Shown: positions 49,350 to 58,845 of the stretch, in pieces
Layout: the number at the start of each line of letters is the position of its first letter
How positions within the stretch are numbered: the first letter of the stretch is position 1
From: Actinoplanes sp. M2I2
Lineage (GTDB): Bacteria > Actinomycetota > Actinomycetes > Mycobacteriales > Micromonosporaceae
Direction: 5' to 3'
Assembly (NCBI RefSeq): GCF_023544445.1
Contig: NZ_JALPVJ010000002.1
Coordinates: 1 to 64,000, forward strand
DNA: 64,000 nucleotides
Notes under the pieces: generated by a model
Seen by the model: only the letters and a program-made list of their open reading frames with translations
Told to the model about the DNA's origin: nothing
The model's database searches: none
Position numbers and translations under genes: made by a program

Positions 49350-49908
49350 GCTGACCGCCGCCGAACGGCACCGGGTCGTGGCGGGCACGTTCACCGACCG
49401 GGTCCGCGCCGCCCGGGCCTGGGACGCCGCCGCGCCGGTGCCCGGCTGGACGGCCCGCGACGTGGTGGGCCACCTCGTGGAGTGGTTCCCCGGGTTCCTC
49501 GCCGGTGGGGCCGGCCTCGAGCTGCCCCGCGGGCCGGGCGTGGCCGAGGACCCGGTCGCCGCCTGGCAGACCCAGGCCGACGCGGTGCAGGCGGTGCTGG
49601 ACGATCCGGCGACGCCGGGACGGGCGTTCACCAACCCGCACATCGGCGAGCTGCCGCTGGACCAGGCAGTCGACCGCTTCTACACCACCGACGTCTTCAT
49701 GCACACCTGGGACCTGGCCCGCGCCACCGGCCAGGACGACCGGCTCGACGCCGGCTACGCGGCGCTGCTGGTGACCGGGATGGAGCCGATGGAGGAGCTG
49801 ATGCGCGCCTCCGGCCAGTACGGTCCGCGCGTACCCGTGCCGGCCGGCGCCGACGCGCAGACCCGGCTGCTGGGCTTCATCGGCCGCGACCCGTCCTGGA
49901 CCGCGTGA
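49336..49908 (+). CDS. TIGR03086-type metal-binding protein (DinB/mycothiol-dependent maleylpyruvate isomerase N-terminal fold)
   Basis: A 190-aa four-helix-bundle protein. WTARDVVGHLVEWFPGFLAG and TTDVFMHTWDLARATGQDDR hold the His residues that bind metal in this family. The second motif, VFMHTWDLARA, is highly typical. Members are thought to be mycothiol-dependent enzymes in actinobacteria, but the reaction is not known. Two adjacent ATGs (49336, 49339) can start it. It is the third gene of the ArsR operon. Confidence 0.85.
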   Translation: MMLAELTAAERHRVVAGTFTDRVRAARAWDAAAPVPGWTARDVVGHLVEWFPGFLAGGAGLELPRGPGVAEDPVAAWQTQADAVQAVLDDPATPGRAFTNPHIGELPLDQAVDRFYTTDVFMHTWDLARATGQDDRLDAGYAALLVTGMEPMEELMRASGQYGPRVPVPAGADAQTRLLGFIGRDPSWTA

Positions 49909-50067
49909 GGGGTGGCGGTGTAGGGCGACGCCGGCCGGGTAAGGAAACCTCATACCGTTCTACTCGTGTGCTCAGCCATCGGACCTGCTGAGCAACAGTG
50001 TGAGGATCCGCGACATGACAACCACCATCACCGCCGAGAGGTCCGCAGTGCTCGCGTCGACCGCACC

Positions 50068-51057
50068 ATGACCATGCCATCGGTGCGGGAACACGGCTCG
50101 GATCTCGCGCACACCGCGATCGTCGGCTCGGCGGCCGACCTGCCGGCGGTGCTCGTTCCGGAGCTGCGCCGTTCGGCCGGCCGGTACGACGAGGTCCTGC
50201 TGGTGGTCGGTCACGACACCCGTGCGGCCCTGCAGGGGCAGGTCGGCGAGCTCGACGGCAACGTCCGCTGGAGCGACCCACGAGGGTTCTACCAGCGGCT
50301 CGGGTTCGCCTACGAGTCGTTCCGCCGCTATCTGGCCGGCCAGGCCGAGGCCGGCCGCCGCGTCCACGTGATCGCCGAGCCTGATCTGACCGGTGGCGCC
50401 GACCCCGGCCTGCGCGCCTCCGCATATCTGTCCTACGAGGCGATGTGCAACGAGACCTACGCCCCGTACGGCTGCGCCGTGACCTGCGTCTGGGGCGAGC
50501 AGCACCATTCACCCGCCGTTCTCGAGGGGGCCCGCGCCACGCACCCGCACCTGCTCACCGCGACCGGGCCCGTCCGGTCCGGCTCCTACCAGGATGCGGA
50601 GCGTTACCTCGCCGGCCGGAGGGATCCCTGGCCGCCGGCGCCGGCCGAGGTCGACGAGGAGGTGATCCTGGCCGGCGTGGCCGACCTTCGCCGGCTGCGC
50701 TCGGTGGTGCACACCTGGGCGGCCGACCGGGATTTCGCCGACGAACCGATCGACGACGTCGTCGTCGCGGTGGTCGAGGTCGCCGCGAACGGCCTGCGGC
50801 ACGGCGCCGCTCCGGTCCGCGTCCGCGCCTGGCACGACCAGGACACCCTCGTCGTCCAGTGCGACGACAGCGCGGGCCGTCCCCTTCCGGTCACGGCCGG
50901 CTATCGGCGGCCCGGACGCGCCGACGCGGCGCCCGATGGCCGCGGGTTGTGGCTGGCCCGTCAGCTCGCCGACGTGGTGATCATCGGCCGCGAGCCGGGA
51001 CGCACCTCGGTCCGGCTGCATTTCCCGCACGAGATCATGCACCGCGGCGCGGCGTGA
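50068..51057 (+). CDS. MEDS sensor domain with HATPase (anti-sigma/serine-kinase-like)
   Basis: A 329-aa cytoplasmic protein. Residues about 12-175 form a MEDS (DcmR-like) sensor domain: HTAIVGSAADLPAVLVPELR, DEVLLVVGHDTRAAL, FYQRLGFAYESFRRYLAGQ. Residues about 205-325 form a RsbW-type HATPase: DDVVVAVVEVAANGLRHGAA, then RGLWLARQLADVVI. Such proteins act in partner-switch signalling as anti-sigma or anti-anti-sigma kinases. The PP2C phosphatase gene that follows fits as opposing activity. ATG 50068 is taken as start; ATG 50074 is possible and no ribosome binding site is clear. Confidence 0.85.
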   Translation: MTMPSVREHGSDLAHTAIVGSAADLPAVLVPELRRSAGRYDEVLLVVGHDTRAALQGQVGELDGNVRWSDPRGFYQRLGFAYESFRRYLAGQAEAGRRVHVIAEPDLTGGADPGLRASAYLSYEAMCNETYAPYGCAVTCVWGEQHHSPAVLEGARATHPHLLTATGPVRSGSYQDAERYLAGRRDPWPPAPAEVDEEVILAGVADLRRLRSVVHTWAADRDFADEPIDDVVVAVVEVAANGLRHGAAPVRVRAWHDQDTLVVQCDDSAGRPLPVTAGYRRPGRADAAPDGRGLWLARQLADVVIIGREPGRTSVRLHFPHEIMHRGAA

Positions 51058-51101
51058 CGGCGATGCCTCCCGATATGGGCCGGTAACCGCCTCAGTACGC
51101 T

Positions 51102-52322
51102 GTGAGCGTGACTTTCGGCGGCGGAATGCGCGACGACGAGCGGTTGCGCCGTCTCGAGGCGGTCACCGACGCGGCGTTGTCCCGGCTCGACGTCGTCGAC
51201 CTGCTCGACGAGCTGCTCGAGCGGGTCCGCGAGCTGCTCGACGCCGACACCGCGGCGATCATGCTGGTGGACCCGCACGCCCGGCAGCTGATCCCGACCG
51301 CGGCCAAGGGGCTGGAGCAGGAGATCCGGCGCGGCATCCGGGTGCCGCTGGGCGAGGGGTTCTCGGGGCACGTCGCGCAGGTCCGTGAGCCGGTCGTGCT
51401 GTCCGAGGTGACCGCCGCCGACGTGGTGAGTCCCGTCCTGATCGAGCAGGGCGTCCGTTCCCTGCTCGGGGTGCCGATCTTTGCCGCCGGGGAGGTCGTG
51501 GGCGTTCTGCACATCGGCAGCTGCCGGCCCCGGCAGTTCAGCGACGACGACGTACGCCTGCTGCAGCTGGCCGCCGACCGGGCCGGCGTGGCCGGGCAGA
51601 TCCGTTCCCGCAAGCTCGAGCAGACCGCGGCCCTGGCGCTGCAGCGCAGCCTGCTCCCGGCCCGGTTGCCGGCCGTCGACGGTCTGGAGCTGGCCTCAAG
51701 GTACGTTCCCGGCCACGAGTTCGGCATCGGTGGGGACTGGTACGACGTGTTCACGCTGCCGTCCGGCCGGCTCGGGCTGGTGATCGGCGACGTCTCCGGG
51801 CACGGCCTGGCCTCGGCGGTGGTGATGGGCCGCATCCGCAGCGCCCTGCGCGCGTACACGCTGGTCACCGATGACCCGGCCGAGGTGCTGACGCTGCTCG
51901 ACCGCAAGATCCGCCACTTCGAGGCCGGCAACCTGACCACCGCGTTGTACGCCACCATCGCCCCCGACCAGCGGACCGTGCGGCTGTCGTCGGCCGGTCA
52001 CCTGCGCCCGGTGCTGACGGCGCCGGGGCGGCCGGCCGAGCTGATCGACATGCCGATCGATGTCCCGCTGGGCACCGGCAGCACCCGGGCCAGGCGGACG
52101 ACGCCGGTCGACCTGCCCGCCGAGGCCCTGATGCTGTGCTACACCGACGGCCTCGTCGAGCGCCGGGGCCGCGTCATCGACGAAGGCATCGCCGCGCTGG
52201 TCGGCGCCGTGCACGCCGGGCCGCCCGACGAGGTCTGCGCCACGGTCATGGCGCGGATCGGCAGCGACCAGCCGACCGACGACATCGCCGTGCTGGCCGT
52301 CCGCCGCGGCCGCTCCGCTTGA
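51102..52322 (+). CDS. GAF domain and SpoIIE/PP2C-type serine phosphatase
   Basis: A 406-aa cytoplasmic phosphatase. GAF domain at about 20-170 (DTAAIMLVDPHARQLIPTAA, GEGFSGHVAQVREPVVLSEV). The PP2C/SpoIIE domain runs from about 185 to 400 with LQRSLLPARLPAVDGLELAS, GGDWYDVF, GDVSGHGLASAVVMGRIRSA, SSAGHLRPVL and CYTDGLVERRG. The metal-binding Asp residues are present. It probably dephosphorylates an anti-sigma antagonist in a partner-switch cascade with the MEDS-HATPase protein 44 bp upstream. GTG 51102, GTG 51108 or ATG 51126 could be the start. Confidence 0.88.
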   Translation: MSVTFGGGMRDDERLRRLEAVTDAALSRLDVVDLLDELLERVRELLDADTAAIMLVDPHARQLIPTAAKGLEQEIRRGIRVPLGEGFSGHVAQVREPVVLSEVTAADVVSPVLIEQGVRSLLGVPIFAAGEVVGVLHIGSCRPRQFSDDDVRLLQLAADRAGVAGQIRSRKLEQTAALALQRSLLPARLPAVDGLELASRYVPGHEFGIGGDWYDVFTLPSGRLGLVIGDVSGHGLASAVVMGRIRSALRAYTLVTDDPAEVLTLLDRKIRHFEAGNLTTALYATIAPDQRTVRLSSAGHLRPVLTAPGRPAELIDMPIDVPLGTGSTRARRTTPVDLPAEALMLCYTDGLVERRGRVIDEGIAALVGAVHAGPPDEVCATVMARIGSDQPTDDIAVLAVRRGRSA

Positions 52323-52351
52323 GGGCCCGGCTCCGGCATGACCGGAGTGGC

Positions 52352-53299
52352 TCACAGGGCCTCGGTGTCGCGCAAGGGCACGTACGGCTCCTGCCCGGGC
52401 GGGAGCCCGGCGGCGATGGCCCGGCTGCGGTGCAGTTCGGCGTCGAGCTCGGCCCCCAGCAGGATCGCGATGTTCGAGATCCACAGCCACACCAGGAAGA
52501 TGGCGACCCCACCCAGGGTGCCGTACGTCTTGTTGTAGGACCCGAAGTGGGCGGCGTAGACGGCGAACCCGACCGAGGCGGCCACCCAGAGCAGCACGGC
52601 CACGACGCCGCCCGGACTGATCCAGCGCAGCCCGGCCTGGCGTGCGTTGGGCGCGGCCCAGTAGAGCAGGCCGAACACGACACTGATCAACACCAGCAGC
52701 ACCGGCCATTTGACGATCGACCACACGGTGACGGCGGTGGGGCCCGCGCCGATGAGACGGCCGAGCCACTCCGCCAGCTCACCGGTGAAAACGACGATCA
52801 GGGCGCCGGCCGCGAGCATCGCGCCGACCACGACGGTGACGGCCAGGCGGATCGGCAACGTCTTCCAGATCGGGCGGCCCTCGGGTACGTCGTAGATCGC
52901 GTTCGAGGCCCGCATGAACGCGCCGACGTACCCGGAAGCCGACCACAGCGAGCCGGCCAGGCCGATGATCGCCAGCGAGCCGGCGGTCTGCTGGTTCTCG
53001 CCCAGGTTGGTCAGGCTGCTGGTGAGGATCTCCTCGACCGGGCCGGGCGCCACCGCCCCGAGGCTGTCGACCAGCGGTCCGATGGCGGACTGGCCGAGCA
53101 GGCCGAGCACCGACGCGAGCAGGATCAGTCCCGGGAACACGGACAGCACGCCGTAGTAGGTCAGCGCCGCGGCCCAGTCGGCCAGACCGTCGTCGTCGAA
53201 CTCCTTGACGGTGCGCTTGAGCGTCGCCCACCACGCGCCCCGGGGCAGGGCGGTGGGACTCTCCGGCGGCCGCCGCGGCAGTCGTGGTCCCTCGCTCAC
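52352..53299 (-). CDS. YihY/BrkB family membrane protein
   Basis: A 315-aa inner-membrane protein with about six hydrophobic segments. The family signature ADWAAALTYYGVLSVFPGLI opens the membrane part. LWSASGYVGAFMRASNAIYD and WISPGGVVAVLLWVAASVGF are further conserved blocks. The YihY family was once called ribonuclease BN in error; its role is unknown. The tail PPGQEPYVPLRDTEAL is common in actinobacterial members. GTG 53299 is the start. It is divergent from no gene and convergent with the phosphatase gene. Confidence 0.9.
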   Translation of the reverse strand: MSEGPRLPRRPPESPTALPRGAWWATLKRTVKEFDDDGLADWAAALTYYGVLSVFPGLILLASVLGLLGQSAIGPLVDSLGAVAPGPVEEILTSSLTNLGENQQTAGSLAIIGLAGSLWSASGYVGAFMRASNAIYDVPEGRPIWKTLPIRLAVTVVVGAMLAAGALIVVFTGELAEWLGRLIGAGPTAVTVWSIVKWPVLLVLISVVFGLLYWAAPNARQAGLRWISPGGVVAVLLWVAASVGFAVYAAHFGSYNKTYGTLGGVAIFLVWLWISNIAILLGAELDAELHRSRAIAAGLPPGQEPYVPLRDTEAL

Positions 53300-53399
53300 G
53301 GCCGGCCCTTCGGGCGCCGGGTGCGGACGTCAGGCATGCCGCGTTGATTCCCAGCCGTACGAGAACTATCCGTCGCCCGATCGGTGCCGGCTACGGACC

Positions 53400-55883
53400 T
53401 CAGGTGGGCGGGTGGGTGCCGCTGAGGGTCAGCGCGGTCGCGTCGCTCCCGGGGTGGGCGGCCAGCCAGGCCAGGAAGTCGGCCGCGAACAGGGGCCGCG
53501 ACACGTAGTAGCCCTGCACCGAGTCGCAGCCGAGGTCGCGTACGTGGTCGAACTCGGCCCGGGTCTCGACCCCCTCGGCCACGACGTGCAGGCCGAGCGC
53601 GTGGCCGAGCTGCTGGGCGGCCGCGATGACCGCCTGCCGGTCGCGGTGGTGGGTGATGTCCTCGACGAAGCTCTTGTCGATCTTGAGTTCCTGCACGGGC
53701 AGCTCGGTGAGCCGGCTCAGCGACGACTGGCCGGTCCCGAAGTCGTCCACCGACAGTGTGACGCCTAGGTTCCGCAGTGCCTGCAGGACGCGTACGGCGT
53801 TGGCCGGGTCGGCGATGAGCCCGGTCTCGGTGATCTCCAGGGTGAGCGCGTGAGCGGGCACGTCGTGGTTGCTCAGGGCCCGCTCCACCACGTCCTGGAC
53901 CACGGTGCGGCCGGTGAGCATCTGGGGTGGCAGGTTGACCGCGACCGACAGCTGATGCCCGGCCCGGCGCCAGGACGCGCACGCGGCCAGGGCGGTGTCG
54001 AGGATGTGCTCGGTGAGGGGCGCGATGAGGCCGGAGCGTTCGGCCAGCGGGATGAACTCGTCGGGGCGGACGGGACCGTCGGCGCGCGACCATCGCGCGA
54101 GCGCCTCGGCGCCGATCACCCGGCCGGTCGCCGGGTCGACCTTGGGCTGGAAGGCGACCCGGACCGCGCCCTGCTCGACGGCGCTGCGCAGATCGGTCAG
54201 CAGCCCCAGCCGGCGTGGCGTGTCCTGATCGTCCTCGGCTTGATACACGTGCACGCCGGTACGAGCCTGCTTGGCGACGTACATCGCGACGTCGGCCCGC
54301 TGCAGCAGCCGGTCCGGGTCGCTGCCGTGCCGGGGGGACAGGCACACGCCGATGCTGGCCTGAGTGGTCAGGGTGAGACCCGACACCGCTGTGGGCTCCC
54401 CGAGCGTCTCGTGCAGCTCGGCCGCGAGGGCCAGCACGTCGGCCTCCGAGGCGGCCCGGGCGATCAGGCCGAACTCGTCGCCGCCGAGCCGGGCCACGCT
54501 CGCCCGGTCGCCCAGCCGGGCCTGGAGCCGGTGACCGACCTGGCGCAGGACCTCGTCGCCGATCGTGTGCCCGAGGGCGTCGTTGATGTCCTTGAACCGG
54601 TCCAGGTCGAGCAGGATCACCCCCACCCGCACGGCGGGGTCCCGCCCGTCGCCGACCGCCTCGCCGAGGTCGGCCAGCAGCTTGCGGCGGTTGGGCAGGC
54701 CGGTCAGGGCGTCGTGCTGGGCGCTGTGGCTCAGCTGCTGCACGAGCCGGGCGTTGGTCAGCGCGACGCCGGCGTGCGCGGCGAGCGCCTCCAGCAGCCG
54801 CAGGTGGTCGCGGTCGAACGTCTCGATGTCGGGCAGGCTCTGCGTGACGGCCAGCACGGCGACGGTGCCGCCCAGCGTCACCGGCGCCGCCATCGCGTCG
54901 CGTGGACCGGACACCATGAGCGGCTCACCGCGACCGGCCGCGGACCACCAGGCGTCGTCGTCCGGCGCGTCGGTGTGCACCTGGAACGTCCGCTGATCGG
55001 TCAGCGCCATGCGCGTGCTGTCCGGGTCGCCGGGCAGGATCAGCTCCGCCGTCTCGGCGCGCACCAGATCGCGGACCTGGCTCAGCACCTCGTGGGCCAC
55101 CGCGGTGGCGTCGTTCGAGCCGCTGACCGCCCGGGTGAAGCGATAGAGCGCCTCGACCTGGGCGTGTCCCTGGGTCTGCCGGGCGTACTGGTGGAAGACC
55201 AGGTAGACGGCGAAGGCCAGGATGCCCAGCAGCACCGCGGCGGCGACCTGGTCGCGGACCACGATCGCGGTGATCAGGCCGAGTGTCGTGGTGACGACCA
55301 CCAGGGGCAGCTGCAGGATGTCGCGCAGATCGGCGGTCAGCAGCCGCCGCCACTCCTCGGTGTCGTCGTGCAGGGCGATCACCGCGCTGATCAGGACGAC
55401 CGAGATCAGGTCGGCCACCAGGGTCGCCACGAAACAGCTGAGCCAGCCGCGCGGCCCCAGCGGGTCGGCCGGGCCGACGAGCACGTGGAACAGCAGGGCC
55501 GCCGCGGCCGCCTGGGTGCCGTACAGGGCGGTGTTGAAGGCCAGCTTGGTGCCGCCCTGACGGCTCAGCAGCGTCAGGCCGGCCACCCCACCGATCACCC
55601 GCACCAGCACCAGCGCCGCCGGAGCCATGGTGACCAGGCCGAGCACCAGCGGGATCTCGCTCAGGCTGATCGTGTGCGACCCGCGCCGCACCGGGAAGGT
55701 GACGGTGAAGCGCTCGGTGACAGCGAACAACACCGCGACGACGACCAGCAGCGCCGGGCTCGCCCCGTACGACAGCGGTTCCTGCCACAACAGGTACGCC
55801 ACCAGGCCCAGGGTGAGAAGCGTGAGGGCAGCCGTGAGTACGCCGGTGCGGCCGGCCGCGGATAGCCGCCGCACTGCCTTCAT
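53400..55883 (-). CDS. Membrane-bound GAF-GGDEF-EAL protein (cyclic di-GMP turnover)
   Basis: An 827-aa signalling protein. About eight hydrophobic segments fill residues 12-235. A GAF domain (about 245-385) follows. The GGDEF domain (about 390-550) keeps RLGGDEFGLI near residue 468, and DRFKDINDALGHTIGDE. The EAL domain (about 565-815) keeps EALARWSRADG, LTLEITET, VDDFGTGQSSL, ELKIDKSFV and AEGVET. Both catalytic sites look intact, so it may make and degrade cyclic di-GMP, which in actinomycetes controls development. ATG 55883 follows AAGGAG. Monocistronic. Confidence 0.92.
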   Translation of the reverse strand: MKAVRRLSAAGRTGVLTAALTLLTLGLVAYLLWQEPLSYGASPALLVVVAVLFAVTERFTVTFPVRRGSHTISLSEIPLVLGLVTMAPAALVLVRVIGGVAGLTLLSRQGGTKLAFNTALYGTQAAAAALLFHVLVGPADPLGPRGWLSCFVATLVADLISVVLISAVIALHDDTEEWRRLLTADLRDILQLPLVVVTTTLGLITAIVVRDQVAAAVLLGILAFAVYLVFHQYARQTQGHAQVEALYRFTRAVSGSNDATAVAHEVLSQVRDLVRAETAELILPGDPDSTRMALTDQRTFQVHTDAPDDDAWWSAAGRGEPLMVSGPRDAMAAPVTLGGTVAVLAVTQSLPDIETFDRDHLRLLEALAAHAGVALTNARLVQQLSHSAQHDALTGLPNRRKLLADLGEAVGDGRDPAVRVGVILLDLDRFKDINDALGHTIGDEVLRQVGHRLQARLGDRASVARLGGDEFGLIARAASEADVLALAAELHETLGEPTAVSGLTLTTQASIGVCLSPRHGSDPDRLLQRADVAMYVAKQARTGVHVYQAEDDQDTPRRLGLLTDLRSAVEQGAVRVAFQPKVDPATGRVIGAEALARWSRADGPVRPDEFIPLAERSGLIAPLTEHILDTALAACASWRRAGHQLSVAVNLPPQMLTGRTVVQDVVERALSNHDVPAHALTLEITETGLIADPANAVRVLQALRNLGVTLSVDDFGTGQSSLSRLTELPVQELKIDKSFVEDITHHRDRQAVIAAAQQLGHALGLHVVAEGVETRAEFDHVRDLGCDSVQGYYVSRPLFAADFLAWLAAHPGSDATALTLSGTHPPT

Positions 55884-55967
55884 CGGCAGATCTCCTTGTC
55901 GTCGCCCGCTTTCTCCCCATCGGCAGCAGCCGGGCCGGGATGAGCATCCCGGCCCGGGCAGCCCGCC

Positions 55968-57482
55968 TCAGCTCCAGGAAGCCGACGACCAGTCGTCGCT
56001 CGACCAGGAGCGGCCCGACCACGACCCGGCCGTCCACGACCGGCCGGTCCACCGCCGGCCGGCCCAGGACGGGTCGCTCCACGCGGCCTTGGCGCTCCAC
56101 GGCGTGCTGTCCGACCAGACGGCCGGGGCCCAGGTCCGCGACGCCCAGGACGCGCCGGTCCAGTCGTCGCCGGCCAGCCGGTTGCCCATCCACACACCGC
56201 CGGTCCAGGCGGTGCCGGCGGCGCTGCGGGCCGCCCAGGTGGTGGTCGGCAGGTTGCCCCAGACGCTGCGCTGACCCGCGAGCGGCGTGTTGTCCATCAT
56301 GACCCGGCTGTCGCCGCGGGAGTTGTCGAGCGTGCCGCTGCCGTTGGACTTCATCCAGGACTGGGCCGTGGTCGTGGTCGTGAGGGTGGAGCGCGCGAGG
56401 GCCCCGTTCACGCTGATCTCCTGCAGGCCGAGAATGGCGGCGATGCCGTTGGGTACCCGGACCGAGCCCTTGACCAGCCAGTTCTTGATCTGATCGGGAG
56501 TGGCCGACGGGCGCGCCTGCACGAGCAGGGCCGCGGCGGCCGAGGTGACCGCGGCGGCCTGCGAGGTGCCGCTGCCGCGGAACAGCGTGTCGCCCGAGCG
56601 CGCGCCCGGGTAGGTGGCGTCGATGTAGGAGCCGGGGTCGCGCAGCGACAGGACGGAGGCGCCGGGGGCGAGCACGTTGATCTGCTTGCCGCCGTTGCCC
56701 AGGTTGGTGAACGACGTCAGCTGGTCGTCGCTGGTGCTCACGGTGCCCTTGGTGTCGGTGGCGCCCACCGTCAGGATGTAGTCGTCCGACGCCGGGTTGG
56801 CCAGCGAACCGGCGCTGTTGCCGTCGTTGCCGGCCGCGGCGACCACCACGATGCCGGCCTGCCACGCCTTCTCGACGGCGAAACCCAGGGGGTCGTTCCA
56901 GGTGTTGGGCGTGCCGCCGGAGCCGTAGGACAGGTTGATCACCCGGATCGGGTTGGCGGCGTCGTCGTTGCGGTGCTTGACGACCCAGTCCACGGCCGCG
57001 ATGACCTGGGTGACGTCCACGGTCCCGTTGGCCGTGCCGACCTTGACCGAGGTGAGCTTGACGCCCGGCGCCAGCCCCTTGGTGCCGGTCGCGGTGTCGT
57101 TGCCGACGATGATGCCGGCCATGTGGGTGCCGTGCCCGAAGGTGTCGAGGTAGCGCAGGTCGGGCGCCTGGGACTCCATGGACAGGTCGGGGCCGTTGAC
57201 GATCTGCGCAGCCGGGAGACCGCTGACCGGCGCCACCCCGGTGTCGATCAGGGCGACGCCCACGCCCTTGCCGGTCAGCGTGGCAGCCGCGCCGGTGTCG
57301 GCCCCGATGACCGTACGAATCTGTTTGAGCGTCGTTCCCTGCACTATGCCGGCCGACCCCAGCCAACTGGCCCAGTGTGTCGCCGGTTCCGCCGCGGCGG
57401 CGGGAGCTGCTCCACCACCCAGCGCTCCGGCGCCCAACGCTACCGCCGCCGTGAAGGCGCTGACTTTTCTCAACCGGCCCAT
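55968..57482 (-). CDS. Secreted subtilisin-like serine protease (S8) with Trp-rich repeat tail
   Basis: A 504-aa exported protease. Signal peptide (RLRKVSAFTAAVALGAGALG, cleavage after AAAA near residue 32). The S8 domain has Asp in GVALIDTGVAP, His in DTFGHGTHMAGII, Asn in AAAGNDGNS and Ser in FRGSGTSQAAAV. From about residue 415 to the end a low-complexity tail contains some 17 Trp in short units of the type W-(T/S/A)-G-x-(S/R)-W and S-x-x-W. ATG 57482 follows GGGGTGGCC; an upstream ATG at 57548 is less likely. The tail may bind cell wall or sugars, but this is a guess. Confidence 0.9.
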   Translation of the reverse strand: MGRLRKVSAFTAAVALGAGALGGGAAPAAAAEPATHWASWLGSAGIVQGTTLKQIRTVIGADTGAAATLTGKGVGVALIDTGVAPVSGLPAAQIVNGPDLSMESQAPDLRYLDTFGHGTHMAGIIVGNDTATGTKGLAPGVKLTSVKVGTANGTVDVTQVIAAVDWVVKHRNDDAANPIRVINLSYGSGGTPNTWNDPLGFAVEKAWQAGIVVVAAAGNDGNSAGSLANPASDDYILTVGATDTKGTVSTSDDQLTSFTNLGNGGKQINVLAPGASVLSLRDPGSYIDATYPGARSGDTLFRGSGTSQAAAVTSAAAALLVQARPSATPDQIKNWLVKGSVRVPNGIAAILGLQEISVNGALARSTLTTTTTAQSWMKSNGSGTLDNSRGDSRVMMDNTPLAGQRSVWGNLPTTTWAARSAAGTAWTGGVWMGNRLAGDDWTGASWASRTWAPAVWSDSTPWSAKAAWSDPSWAGRRWTGRSWTAGSWSGRSWSSDDWSSASWS

Positions 57483-57640
57483 GGCCACCCCGCTGTCTCT
57501 CGATGCTGAGCGTCTCCATCGGCCGGGCGCCGGCGACCTGAAGGTCAATCAGTAAAGAACTTTCCCGGTACGCGTCCGGCCGGCCGCGGGCGTGCGGGTC
57601 CGAGTGCGTCGCGGCGCACTGTCGAGCCGGGCAGGTCTGC

Positions 57641-58302
57641 TCAGCGAGGCGGCGGGGTGGCGGTCCGCTCCTCCGCGGTCAGGTCCTGGTGGCCGATCAC
57701 GCGGAGGAGCTCGAGCTGACCCGCCGCCTCCGTGCCGGCCCGGGGGCTCAGGATGACCAGGCGCTGGTCCTGGTGCTGGGTGGCCAGGACCTCGCAGTCC
57801 AGGTCGATGACGCCGACCAGAGGGTGGACGATGCGTTTGCGGTCCGCGCGGCGCACCGCGACGTCGTGACGGTCCCACAGCTCGGCGAAGTGCCCGCTGG
57901 CCGCTCGCAGGGTGCGGACCATCGTGGTGGCTTCCGGGTCCTCCGGGCGCCGGGCGATGGCGGCCCGCAGATCGGCGACCAGGATGCGGGCCTGGTCGGC
58001 CTGGTCCTCGACCGGGTACTGACCGCGGGTGGCGGGGTCGGTGAAGAAGCGGTGGATGAAGCTTCGCGCGGGACCGCTGAACGCCGAGACCTGGTCACCG
58101 ATCAGGGCGACGGCCAGGCGGTTCTGGGCCAGGGTGACCCCGAGGTCGGTGCCGACCTGGGCCGGCATGGTGGTGAGGGCGTCCAGCAGGCGGAGCAGGC
58201 TCGGGCTGACGTGTTCCCCGGCGCCGCCGGCCGGGGGCGCGTGGTGCCCGGCCAGGTGGTAGAGATGGTCGCGTTCGTCCGTGGTGAGACGTTGACCAAG
58301 GC
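57641..58302 (-). pseudogene. XRE-family regulator fragment: MmyB-like ligand domain without the DNA-binding part
   Basis: About 220 residues match the C-terminal MmyB-like domain of XRE regulators: GQRLTTDERDHLYHLAG, then EHVSPSLLRLLDAL, FHRFFTDPATRG-type region (RSFIHRFFTDPATRGQYPVE), HFAELWDRHDVAVRRADRKR and HPLVGVIDLDCEVL. The N-terminal helix-turn-helix that always precedes QRLTTDERDHL is missing. Upstream of about 58302 the frame runs antisense through a reductase-like gene. The fragment therefore has no proper start and should not function. Confidence 0.75.
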
Positions 58303-58774
58303 CGGGGTCCGGTCGGCCTTTCTCCGGGCGGCCGGGTTCGACTACAACATCGTGCCGTGGGTGGCCGCCGCCCGGGACGACGTCGTACGCCTGCCGTCTC
58401 CGGACATGCGGACGCCGTTCGTGGATCCGGCGGACATCGCAGCGGCGGCGGTCGCCCTCCTGACCGCTGCGCATCCGGTGCCCGGGGCGTACTCGATCAC
58501 CGGTCCCGAGAGCGGATCCCTGCGGGAGCAGGTCGCCGAGATCAACGCGGCGCTGGGCCGCTCGTACGTCGTCGAGGAGCTCGGCGAGACCGATACCGGG
58601 GTGGGCTTCCTGGACGACATGCCGGACTTCATGCGCACCTCGTTCCTCGAGGTCTTCGCGGGCGCCGGAGGGCTGGCCCCGAGCAACGACGTGGAGGTGC
58701 TGACCGGCACACCCGCCCGTCCTTTCCGGGCCTGGCTGGCCGACAACCACCGAGCGTTCGCCGGGCAGCCCTGA
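58303..58774 (+). pseudogene. NmrA-like NAD(P)-binding protein fragment, 5' truncated
   Basis: The C-terminal part of an NmrA/NAD(P)H-binding reductase-like protein: FLRAAGFDYNIVPWV, RTPFVDPADIAAAAVALLTA, GAYSITGPESGSLREQVAEI and FLEVFAGAGGLAPSNDVEVL. The N-terminal Rossmann motif GxxGxxG is absent. The reading frame continues upstream only as antisense of the XRE fragment. The two broken genes meet head to head near 58302, as expected after one deletion that removed both 5' ends. Confidence 0.7.
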
Positions 58775-58845
58775 TCCGGGGGCGGCGCTCAGCCTGGGTG
58801 CACTTCGCCCTGGATGGCGACCGTCCGTCCGGTGAGGGTTGAGGC

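Noticed and set aside
53850-55865. 671-aa open frame on the + strand
   Set aside because: Antisense to the GGDEF/EAL gene; Gln/His/Arg-rich shadow.
54925-57519. 864-aa open frame on the - strand
   Set aside because: Out-of-frame reading across the protease and GGDEF/EAL genes; no motif.
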